Assembly (NCBI GenBank): GCA_002633005.1
Contig: NMRA01000574.1
Location: 1 to 30,010, forward strand
DNA from: Phoronis australis
Lineage: Eukaryota; Phoronida; Phoronidae
Length of the DNA: 30,010 nucleotides
Reading direction: 5' to 3'
The position numbers and the translations under genes are program-made. The notes under the pieces were generated by a model that saw nothing but the letters and a program-made list of their open reading frames with translations, did no database searches and had not been told where the DNA came from. Each line of letters opens with the position of its first letter. Positions within the stretch are counted from its first letter, which is position 1. Below, one piece after another: positions 1-8,136 of this stretch.

Positions 1-627
1 CGACACTTCATTTTATTTTTTAAGTATTCCTGACAGAATTTGAAATGGGACCAAGTTATCCGACTATTACCCTTTTCTGTCCACGTTATTAAAGTGATGA
101 CTAAAATGTATTAACCCTCCTTCCATCGAAGAAGCAAACTTTTTAGTTACTCCACTTGCCACTATAAAGGCTTTAGATTTAACTTGTTCCGTACTCGGAT
201 GATAGGAGATTTCGGGCATGCGAAGAACTGTTTATTTCTACATTTTCATGCACAAGACCGTACACAACCTGGTTGCCATTCCCCGCACATACTTTTCACC
301 CCTACATATTTCTAGATCACGTAATTCCAACTCTCATACCTTTGAGAGAACATACATTCACACTGCATTCTACACAAACTCTTTCTTCCCATTACTATTT
401 TACTTTGGAATAGTCTCCCAGAACATGCCATCTCATCAGAAAGAACAGATGTTCCCGAGTCACATCTCTAACATCTGACCTTACTCAGTAAAGGACGAAA
501 CTTAATTTATCCTGGCACTAACTCGCACTTTGTTTTGTTATTATTTTCACAGTTATGCACAGTTCAGTTTATCACTAACATGCTCCAACATGTAAGGATT
601 GGTATTTCGAGAAGAAGTTGTAATGTT

Positions 628-695
628 TTTATTGAGACCATGACTGGCCTACTTGTAGAGCTTTATTGAGACCATGACTGGCCAACTTGTACAGC
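628..695. repeat. 34-bp tandem duplication, two copies
   Basis: Two adjacent copies begin at 628 and 662. Each starts TTTATTGAGACCATGACTGG and they differ at a few bases. No coding role is visible. Confidence 0.85.
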
Positions 696-2190
696 CTGGT
701 CTCAAGCAGTAACCAATCGACAATTCATTTTCTAAGTCCAGAAATCATGTCTAAGTTGACTAAGGAACAACTGGAGGTCAATTTCGTATTCAGTAAGTGC
801 TTGGTCTAAATCTAAAGTTGGCTTTTATGATGAAAGGCAAGTTTGTAGCTCGCCTTGGTGCAAAGCTTTATACTAAATGTACAGCTTTGCGCCGATGCAG
901 ATAAAAAACTGACCAGATAAAATCTGAGCAAAAATAAGGGTCATGAGAAACTATAATGTCTCTTACTTGAGTAAACTAAATTATTTATCAGTGCTAGAAA
1001 ATTGGCGTTCTATTGTTATTCTGCTGCTAAAGTTGTGGAGCGATCTGCGTCGGCTTTTGGCGCCATGAAATACTGCGTCACCTATTGGTCAGTTTCTTTT
1101 TTTGCTGATTCTTCAGTCGACTGTTGTTCTTTCACGAGGTTGCGTACATGTCACAACAAATTATTGGAACTGGTTTCACTTCATTATAAGTTTTTAGAAT
1201 TTTGATTCCAGCAAACTGAATTTCACAAATTTTCTGCTGCTGTAAAGCTGTCACCATCTCCCGAGAGATGTCCCAAAATTTTAGGAAAGGGTGCGTGAGC
1301 ATTACACGAGCGTACTTTTCATTGTTACAAAAGGTGGAGAATTACACAAGAAAATGTCGTTTGTTGCATTGTCTTTCACTTAAACGGCTGTAACGGGCAA
1401 GGTGATTGTCGGTTGACTCACAGATTTTGCATGCACCCCGTCATGTTTTTAGCTCTACATGCTGATACAAGTTTCATAGTGAGTGACGAGCAGAACTACC
1501 CTGGCTGTGTACAATTTCGAGGTCTGTCGGCATTGGACACACAGTGATACCTTGCTGTATTTTGCTAATAGTCTTAATACAGCTAGCTGGCTGGCTCGTT
1601 TGTTGCCACTTTAAACTCTAATAGTGGAAAAACCAACTCATTGTACAAAAGAACCAAAACAAAGAGTTTCACCACAAAGCATGAACCAACGCAACGATTT
1701 CTAGTATTTCCGAGCAATTTTTTTTCCTTCATACAAAGTGTGAAGTCTAAAACAATTCATCTCATCATGCCCAGCTGTTTCAAATTTAGATTAAACGTCT
1801 GTAGTCTTCCTCACCATCAGACTCACTACAAGGTCTACTTGACAACAGTAGTCAATGTATGTCTGAATCAAACAGACTTCAGGAAATAATTATTCTTCTG
1901 AAGAACCACACATGATTGGAAATCCCTACTAGACAACATTACCTCTATCTAAAGTTTGGTTGAAGGTCAGAATCAATCCAAGTTATATTACATACAGCTG
2001 GACTTGGTTTCATTCTCAACCTAAAGTATAATAAATAGAGAGTGACCTCATTACCAAAGTTCAGCAAATTTTCCAAAGCCCAGATTTTTACAAAAAGAAA
2101 AAGACGCAAGACTTGGTCATTGGCAGAGAAATTGCAGTCAGTTCATACTGGTTCACATCATGATCCAAGAATTTCATTTAGACCAAAATG

Positions 2191-2229
2191 CGTCCATCAC
2201 TGCGTCCATCACTGCGTCCATCACTGTGG
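2191..2229. repeat. 13-bp tandem repeat, three copies
   Basis: The unit GCGTCCATCACTG is repeated three times almost perfectly. Because 13 is not a multiple of three, the repeat cycles through frames and gives a Val-His-His-Cys pattern that is not a sign of coding. Confidence 0.8.
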
Positions 2230-2432
2230 AAGTGAAGTAGAACCATGGGGATACGATTGTCTCCAGCCATCAGGTCCCTGTATACCATGTTTTGTTACCA
2301 CCTTGTAAAATCTTGCTCTAATTCTTCAGACGAGTGTGTGCCACAAAACAAGAAAAGGTAAAATTATAAAGTATTCAGAGGAAGTGTAGTAAAGAGTCTG
2401 GGTAATGGAGAATTTTCCCATTGAAGCACTAA

Positions 2433-3110
2433 ATAAACTCCATGCCGTCATCCCCGTCCGTCCATCCGGCTGTCCGTTCGGCCTCCATCTGGCATTCGTC
2501 CCGCGTCCGCTGCTCTATATCCAAAACCCTTTGACGTATGTTCATGAAATTTTGCACATGTGTTCCTCTCATGGATGGGACAGATTTTAATAAAATTTGG
2601 CATCTGTGAGATGACGCTATCCTCCCGTTTTCGGATGGAATCGAGGTATTTTGCGCCATCTTGTGGCCATTTTTGCTGTTTTCGATTTTTGAAAATGTTC
2701 TCAGTGTGAAGAGGACGGTTGATGATGGTGATGATGACTTGGACTACTGTGGCGCCTTCTTGTGGTAGTTTTGTTTTGTTTTGCGCCCATAGCTATATCC
2801 TAAACCCACTGCAGGTTCTTTATTAAACATAACTAAATGTATTTATATGAAGCTAACAACAGATGAGGACTTTCAGGTGGATAAAACAAACGCTGTGCCT
2901 CCTAGTGGCTGTTTCTTTGAAGTTCTTTGACAGATTTTTATGAAATTTGGTAAATAAATTTCTGTTAAAGAAGCAGTGGCATGTTCATTGTTTCGGATGG
3001 ATTCGACATTTCTGCGCCATCTAGCGGTCATTTTATGATAGAAATAAACAACTCTAAAAGCACATCGTTTGCGGTGCATTTGTGGGCGTATTTCAACGCT
3101 CCGCATTGCT
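2433..3110. repeat. Old dispersed repeat cluster with duplicated block
   Basis: A CCGTCC/GTCC-rich segment at about 2448-2510 is followed by two diverged copies of a block of about 100 bp, at roughly 2575-2671 and 2925-3033. Both copies share GACAGATTTT, a poly-T/A stretch with AAATTTGG, CGGATGGA, and a TGCGCCATCT core near the end. The GCGCC core also appears at about 2750. This looks like a decayed interspersed repeat; no intact protein remains. Confidence 0.6.
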
Positions 3111-3270
3111 CTTGTTTTTTATGTAATTAGGAATGCTGCATTAAAAAAACAAAACAAGGGATTTCACCCTAAAACACGAACCAAAACCATGGTTTTAAAT
3201 GATGGCATTGTATGGGATTTGGAGGTGAAGGCTGTTTCTTGTTTGCTATTTAAAAAAAAAAACAGTGCAG

Positions 3271-3344
3271 GTGGTCTGATGTCATTTGCGGTGCATCAGA
3301 CGTGCGCAGGCCTCTTGGTTGGACCCATTACACAAAACACCTGA
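3271..3344. repeat. Dispersed repeat family A, copy 1
   Basis: This copy matches 22331-22400 closely in the same orientation and 27523-27575 in inverse orientation. Shared landmarks are GGTGCATCAGA, TGTGCGCAGGCCTC or its one-base variant, and CCCATT followed by ACACCT. It ends about 110 bp before EIF4E2 coding exon 2. Confidence 0.75.
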
Positions 3345-3452
3345 GCAAAGGCAAGAGACCTTAATTATGGCTCCTTGTGTTTACTATTTGGTTTACCCAG
3401 AATTGATTTGTTGGTGTTTCAAGTAATAAATATGCTGTGCAATTTATTCCAG

Positions 3453-3528
3453 TTTACAAAATGATGACAGTGGAGAGGAAGAAAGTGTGTCTGGGAACAA
3501 AAAGAAAGAAAAAGAAATGGAAAAGAGG
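3453..3528 (+). CDS. EIF4E2: EIF4E2 coding exon 2
   Basis: The acceptor is TTTATTCCAG and the donor AGG|GTAAAA. The exon begins with the last base of a codon, then reads LQNDDSGEEESVSGNKKKEK and a short basic end. This is the disordered acidic/basic tail before the cap-binding fold; the NDDSGEE segment aligns with the vertebrate DDDSGD segment. The exon ends in phase 0, matching the next. Confidence 0.85.
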
Positions 3529-6500
3529 GTAAAACATAGAGTTGGAATTCTAAAGCACTGTATTTTTTTGCATTTTTTATTTCTGTTGATTTTTTCAGTT
3601 ACTTCAAAACCTTAATTTCAAAGGGAGTTTTGCATGTGACTAAAATTCCACTTTTTCACCTTTTTCTTGAACATTCAAGACAGCAATAGAGTTTGATGTA
3701 ACAAGTAGCTGGTGACACTTGTCACCTGAAATAATTGTACATCAAACAAAACTTAAGGTAGGTGTATACACTGATCAAATCTCCAGGTTCCTAACTAAAA
3801 TGAGTAAAAAGGGAGTTTGACTAGTTAGACATGACTCTGAAAGTGACAAAAATCGAAAAAAAGAATTTGTAGTTCGTTTCTTTAAAAAATCGTATTTTTT
3901 AATTTTCAAAAAATCCAATTTTACCTCGATTTTTTTTTCAAAATGCACAGGGATCATCATCAACTGTTTCCTTACGCAATATTCTACTTATCCATACCAA
4001 ATATATGTACAAAATCATTATGATCTTGATTTTGTGGCATTTTTTGTGTGTGAGTTGGGGCAAGCACGCCACTTTTTGTCATTTGGTCACTTTCCGTCTA
4101 ATAACTACAAATCTGGTCCATTTATCAAAAAAGTCTGGCACGCGATTTTACTTCAGTCCTAGAGGGTTTCAAATTTGTAACTTCGTAAAAATTGACCCTC
4201 GTGTTGTGGAAAAATAGGCCCGAGAATCTTGTCACTATCCTGAAATCACGAGCCGAGAAAAACGGCTTTGAAGTTAAGCGGTCATCGATTGCCACTTGAG
4301 ATCAAATTTCGTTCAGAATGCGTGGTCATTATGTTCCAAATTTTGTTGAAGTACTAGAAATAAAGCTGATATTTACTTCATATTTAGAAAATGTGACATA
4401 CCTGTTTGTTTACAGCGTAATTTTAATCATTTTTTCGAACTTGTGATGCACGACAGACGACCAAAACAAATATGGCTGTCACNAATGGACTTTGGGATAA
4501 GAAAATATCACTTTCTGCGCAAATAGCGCCGCTTGGGTGAGATTCTCAAGTTTTTAAAGTTTCTTATATTGCTTTCTTCTAAAATCGTATAATATCATGA
4601 GTTTTAATTAAGGGTTACATTTGAATCTATGCACTAGAAAATTTTTTGTTATGTTGAACACTGGGTCATTTCTCTAATTCTTTGGGTTACGGCCAGTGGC
4701 AAGTTAAAAATCCTCTGGGTTTGACAGCCTAGTTTCTCCACGGCGTGTTCCCAGCACAGCACGGTTTATCTGCGAAGACTCTACTCTGACGGCCTGTAGT
4801 TGTCCATGGGTCGCGCGCGCGGCTTGTCTTCACAGCGCGTGCATGCACTCTCACCGAATCGTGCAACACCACTCACGTTGACACTCAGCGTCCTCTCGCA
4901 AGACACCTGACCTTATATTACCGACTTCTCTTATACATGCACAATTTCTGCATGGGCTCCTCAAGCTGAGTGCAGTGATGGCTTCGGTAGGGCTTGGCGT
5001 ACTCAACTTAATTTTTTTGCAGATAGACAAACAGGCTCAGGCTCGGAACAGGAGCTAGTTCACCATTTCACTACCAATTTTCACATAGTCAAAAGTAGAA
5101 TTGTTTTATTCTTGGTTTTGCTACAACACCAATATCAGCTGGTACATCACTCTCGATTGCCCGGTTACGCAATGCTTGTTGACAGGGTTAGATTAGAGCT
5201 AGTGTCCTTGTATATAAGCTCCGCCCCAGTTGTCAATCACTGAGCTGGTGAGCACTCAAGCCATATGACTTACTGAGGCTTGGTCAAATATAGCTAAAAA
5301 AACAACTTTGGATTTTCAGAATGATTTTATTTTTCTTCAGTATACTGTGCATCAAGAATTAAAGATTAGGATGACATAAATATGTAAAAAACAGTCAAAA
5401 TTAATTTTTTTGTGTATCCACCTACCCTAAATAACCGTGAATGCACCTTTTGTGACCTGCAAGGTTGATTTTATAATTGCTAACTAAGAGTTTGGTCAGG
5501 TCGTAAATTGTCCACCTTGTGATATTCAAATTGTTGAGTTCTGGTGAGGCCATAAACATTTCAATCCTATTCCTGGTTAATGAAAATTATACACTCATTT
5601 TTCCTTACAGGACCCGCCCAAACCTGGCCCTGGTGAACACCCTCTACAATACAACTATTGCTTCTGGTACTCTCGCAGATCTCCAGGCAAGCAGACTGTC
5701 AATTATGACCAAAATTTAAAGATGGTTGGATCATTTGCATCGGTGAGGCAAACCTCATTTAATATCCTGTGAATTTTTTCTCAAAATTTTATTGTTGCTG
5801 CTTGGAAATATGTTAGGCTAATTGATTCAAAATGTTGTCAGTTGAAACATTTCTGTTGATGTACGGTATGCTTAAATGTGGGAGTATGTTATTATGACTT
5901 ATTTTTGAAAAACATTTTAGGTTTTGGAGGACTGAAATAGCACATCCTCACAAAACATTGATAAAACTGCTGTTTTTTTCTTATTGATACATTTATGTCA
6001 ATACTTAAATAACCTTGTAATTATCATTCTGTTGCTAGAGAGTGCTGTCAACAGACACTCCTATAGTTAGTTTTAAGTAATTCTGTGAATTTCTTAACGA
6101 AAATTGCGTAAAAGTGTTTGCCTTGTGTGTTTACCTGTTTTCTTGTCTTATTGTATCACACATTGACACATATTTGTGAATTACATAAACCTACAGTGCT
6201 TTTTGTCGATCTACCATTGGTGAAGCCAATTCAGCTTCTAAAATTGTGAAAGTTTGTGCGTTGCATGCTAAACCACCTAAATAGTCGACATGTGAATATA
6301 GAAAATGAAGTACACAGCAGATTTTTCAAATTTAGGACACATAAATATAGAGTACAAGACAACATATCCATACAATGTCTTGATGGATTATGTGAAATGT
6401 ATGAATACAAGTCAACATATCCATACAATGTCTTGATGGATTATGTGAAATGTATGAATACAAGTCAACATATCCATACAATGTATTGATGGATTATGTG

Positions 6501-7334
6501 AAATGTATGAATACAAGTCAACATATCCATACAATGTCTTGATGGATTGTGTGAAATGTATGAATACAAGATAACACATCCATGTACTGTCTTGTTCGAT
6601 TATGTGAAATGTAGAGTGTGTGAATAAAAGACAGCACATCTATTCAATTTCCTGTTGGATTTACTTATGAAGGTTTTTATGTTTACAGGTGGAACAGTTT
6701 TTCTCCTACTATAGTCACATGGTACGGCCAAGTGACCTATCAGGACACAGCGATTACCATCTGTTTAAGGAAGGCATCCGACCTATGTGGGAGGTAGTCA
6801 AGTGAAACAATGTTTGTTTGAAACATAGTTGCTTTTTTCATCATGGTTTTGTTAGTACTAGGAGCACTTGAGCCAGTCTAGCTACTGAAAACTTCATATT
6901 TCAAAAAATGCAAACATGTGCTTTACTCTGACATACAAGCATCCACTAAAAATCCAGGAAACCATGGCAAACAACACTACTACAAAGTGCTGTTATTCAG
7001 TTTGAACTGCTCGAACAAACATCATTGTACAGTTTTGTCGGATTAAAAGTTATTTAAGAAAGTTGATCCTTGTTAGAGAAGCTATCCTGTAACAATTGGA
7101 CTACAGGGACCACTACCACTGATGGGTTCCATATGGAGGTTTTTATGAAACTATTGTCACTGGTATACCTAATGTATGCAGGATGATGCGAACAAACATG
7201 GTGGCAAGTGGATAATTCGTCTGAAGAAAGGTCTGGCATCACGCTGCTGGGAGAACTTAATCTTTGCCATGCTGGGTGAACAGTTTATGGTTGGTGAAGA
7301 GATCTGTGGTGCTGTCATTTCCATCCGATACCAG
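3453..7334 (+). CDS. EIF4E2: EIF4E2 / 4EHP cap-binding protein, partial (4 exons)
   Basis: This gene encodes the class II eIF4E homologue (4EHP), which binds the mRNA 5' cap without eIF4G and represses translation together with GIGYF-type partners. Coding pieces are 3453-3528, 5611-5742, 6689-6793 and 7182-7334, all with GT-AG borders and compatible phases, giving 155 visible residues of the roughly 240 usual. The acidic/lysine-rich N-terminal tail is followed by HPLQYNY, the cap-stacking Tyr in NYDQN, the second stacking Trp in RPMWE, and the diagnostic block GGKWIIRLKKGLASRCWENL with GEQFMVGEEICGAV. The first coding exon and the final part (expected EDIISIWN onward) are not found. The family's dorsal Trp (VEQFW) is Phe here. 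Identity is very secure; completeness is not. Confidence 0.95.
3691..3747. repeat. Two-tier hairpin / cruciform-prone palindrome
   Basis: The outer arms GTTTGATGTA and TACATCAAAC are perfectly complementary over 10 bp. The centre GGTGAC-ACTT-GTCACC forms a second 6-bp stem. The sides between the two stems are unpaired or weakly paired. It lies within EIF4E2 intron 2. Confidence 0.8.
5211..5226 (+). promoter_or_regulatory. TATA-like box with adjacent GC box
   Basis: TATATAAG is followed directly by CCGCCCC. It lies about 390 bp upstream of EIF4E2 exon 3 and downstream of a CpG-rich patch. It could be an internal promoter giving an N-terminally shortened 4EHP transcript, or a chance match in AT-rich DNA. 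No downstream first exon could be defined. Confidence 0.3.
5611..5742 (+). CDS. EIF4E2: EIF4E2 coding exon 3
   Basis: The acceptor is TTCCTTACAG and the donor TCG|GTGAGG. The 44 codons start DPPKPGPGEHPLQYNYCFWY and end KMVGSFAS, phase 0 on both sides. The exon holds the start of the cap-binding fold. Tyr in NYDQN replaces the first stacking Trp of canonical eIF4E, which is the mark of class II proteins. Confidence 0.96.
6361..6660. repeat. 53-bp tandem array in EIF4E2 intron 3
   Basis: Units starting with AACATATCCATACAATGTCT begin at 6361, 6414, 6467 and 6520, with a diverged copy at 6573 and a decayed partial copy at about 6634. The first four copies are nearly identical, so homogenisation or expansion is recent. 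The array is open in several frames only because of the repetition. Confidence 0.92.
6689..6793 (+). CDS. EIF4E2: EIF4E2 coding exon 4
   Basis: The acceptor is GTTTACAG and the donor GAG|GTAGTC. The 35 codons begin VEQFFSYYSHMVRPSDLSGH and end GIRPMWE, phase 0 on both sides. It carries the second cap-stacking Trp. The residue equivalent to vertebrate 4EHP Trp95 (dorsal partner-binding face) is Phe. Confidence 0.97.
7182..7334 (+). CDS. EIF4E2: EIF4E2 coding exon 5
   Basis: The acceptor is AATGTATGCAG and the donor CAG|GTAGTC. The 51 codons begin DDANKHGGKWIIRLKKGLAS and end CGAVISIRYQ, phase 0. The sequence is almost identical to vertebrate 4EHP. The next exon of the family is not found downstream; instead a minisatellite starts at the donor. 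Confidence 0.97.
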
Positions 7335-7336
7335 GT

Positions 7337-7541
7337 AGTCAGCTGTTAGCAGTTTCAGTATGTCTGCTGTTTGCAGTCTCAGTATGTCAGCTGTTTGCAG
7401 TCTCAGTACGTCTGCTGTTTGCAGTCTCAGTACGTCTGCTGTTTGCAGTCTGAGTATGTCTGCTGTTTGCAGTCTCAGTATGTCTGCTGTTTGCAGTCTC
7501 AGTATGTCTGCTGTGTGCAGTCTCAGTATGTCTGCTGTTTG
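7337..7541. repeat. 24-bp minisatellite starting at an exon donor
   Basis: About eight copies of a 24-bp unit (TCAGTATGTCTGCTGTTTGC plus AGTC) begin within a few bases of the EIF4E2 exon 5 donor. Copies differ by single substitutions (TATGTC/TACGTC, TTTGCAG/TGTGCAG, GTCTGCT/GTCAGCT). The unit length gives an eight-residue repeat that is open in two frames, but nothing supports translation. Confidence 0.93.
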
Positions 7542-7579
7542 AACGTATTTGTCTGCATACCGAGTGACATTATAACCTT

Positions 7580-7758
7580 GGTGCCCATTCCAAGAAAATT
7601 GACTTAGACAAAGAAAGATCTTCAGTTCGACTTATAAGTGTTTGACTTGAGTTTTGTCTCAATTTGACTAACTTTCCGTGTGTGGAGACAAAGTTGAGAC
7701 GAATCTTAGACTTGAGTCAAAAATGAACTTTTAAAGTCAGTTTCTAGGAACGGGCGCC
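7580..7758. mobile_element. MITE-like palindromic element
   Basis: Imperfect terminal inverted repeats of about 25 bp are visible: GGTGCCCATTCCAAGAAAAT at the left, and GGCGCCCGTTCCTAGAAACT when the right end (7733-7758) is read on the minus strand. The interior is also palindromic, with TTTGTCTCAA facing TTGAGAC and several GACTTGAG/TCAA motifs. There is no ORF. No clear target-site duplication was seen. The size (179 bp) and structure fit a non-autonomous DNA transposon. Confidence 0.6.
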
Positions 7759-7774
7759 TGATGCTCATGCGCAT

Positions 7775-7972
7775 GCACTCAATCAATAAATAGCAGCGAC
7801 GCTATAAATAGTGGCAACGCAATAAATAGCGGCGGCAAAATAAACGGCGGCGACGCAATAAATGGCGGCGACGCGTTAAATGGCGGTTACGCGTTAAATG
7901 GTGACGACACGACAAATGGCGGCGACGCGACAAGTGGCGGTGACGCAACAAATGGCGGGGATGCATTAAACA
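7775..7972. repeat. 18-bp GC-rich minisatellite
   Basis: About ten diverged copies of an 18-bp unit close to AATAAATGGCGGCGACGC end about 50 bp before the transglutaminase exon at 8021. The copies vary at AATAAA/GTTAAA/GACAAA and at GGCGGCGAC/GGCGGTGAC. The frame reading Ile-Asn-Gly-Gly-Asp-Ala stays open through much of it. With the 24-bp array and the palindrome it fills the whole gap between the two partial genes. Confidence 0.88.
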
Positions 7973-8020
7973 TTTGCTATACCTATATACATAAAATGAG
8001 CTTAAAACGTATGTTTTCAG

Positions 8021-8136
8021 GTGTTATGCGTTGTGGCCCTGCTCCTCTAAAAGCCATCAAGGAAGGTCATGTCTGGCTTAACTACGATGCACCTTTCATT
8101 TTTGCTGAAGTCAATGGCGACAAGTTACATTGGCAG
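8021..8136 (+). CDS. Transglutaminase exon a (end of catalytic core)
   Basis: The acceptor is ATGTTTTCAG and the donor CAG|GTAAAA. The exon starts with two bases completing a Gly codon, then [20 protein letters not shown]. Known transglutaminase genes have a boundary at this position, right after the catalytic Asp region, so this is a genuine internal exon that needs an upstream partner leaving one base. Confidence 0.95.

Larger units (their letters stand above)
1..3452. other. Upstream flank, no gene recognised
   Basis: This stretch lies before the first recognisable EIF4E2 exon. The short open frames in it do not resemble any protein family I know and lack splice-supported continuity. It contains a 34-bp tandem duplication, a 13-bp triplicated motif, diverged dispersed repeats around 2430-3110 and a copy of another repeat family at 3271-3344. 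The missing first coding exon of EIF4E2, expected to encode only a handful of residues and to end two bases into a codon, should lie here or further upstream; I could not identify it. Confidence 0.6.
3529..5610. other. EIF4E2 intron 2
   Basis: This 2.1-kb intron contains a strong hairpin (3691-3747), the only ambiguous base of the window (4483), a CpG-rich patch (about 4735-4880, including a GCGCGCGC run near 4812) and a TATA-like/GC-box pair at 5211-5226. No exon was recognised inside it. Confidence 0.7.

Noticed and set aside
7360-7607. Long repeat-encoded frames (MSAVCSLS and QSQYVCCL repeats) over the 24-bp array
   Set aside because: The frames are open only because one 24-bp unit lacking stops in those frames is repeated; they sit in an intron directly after a donor and resemble no protein.
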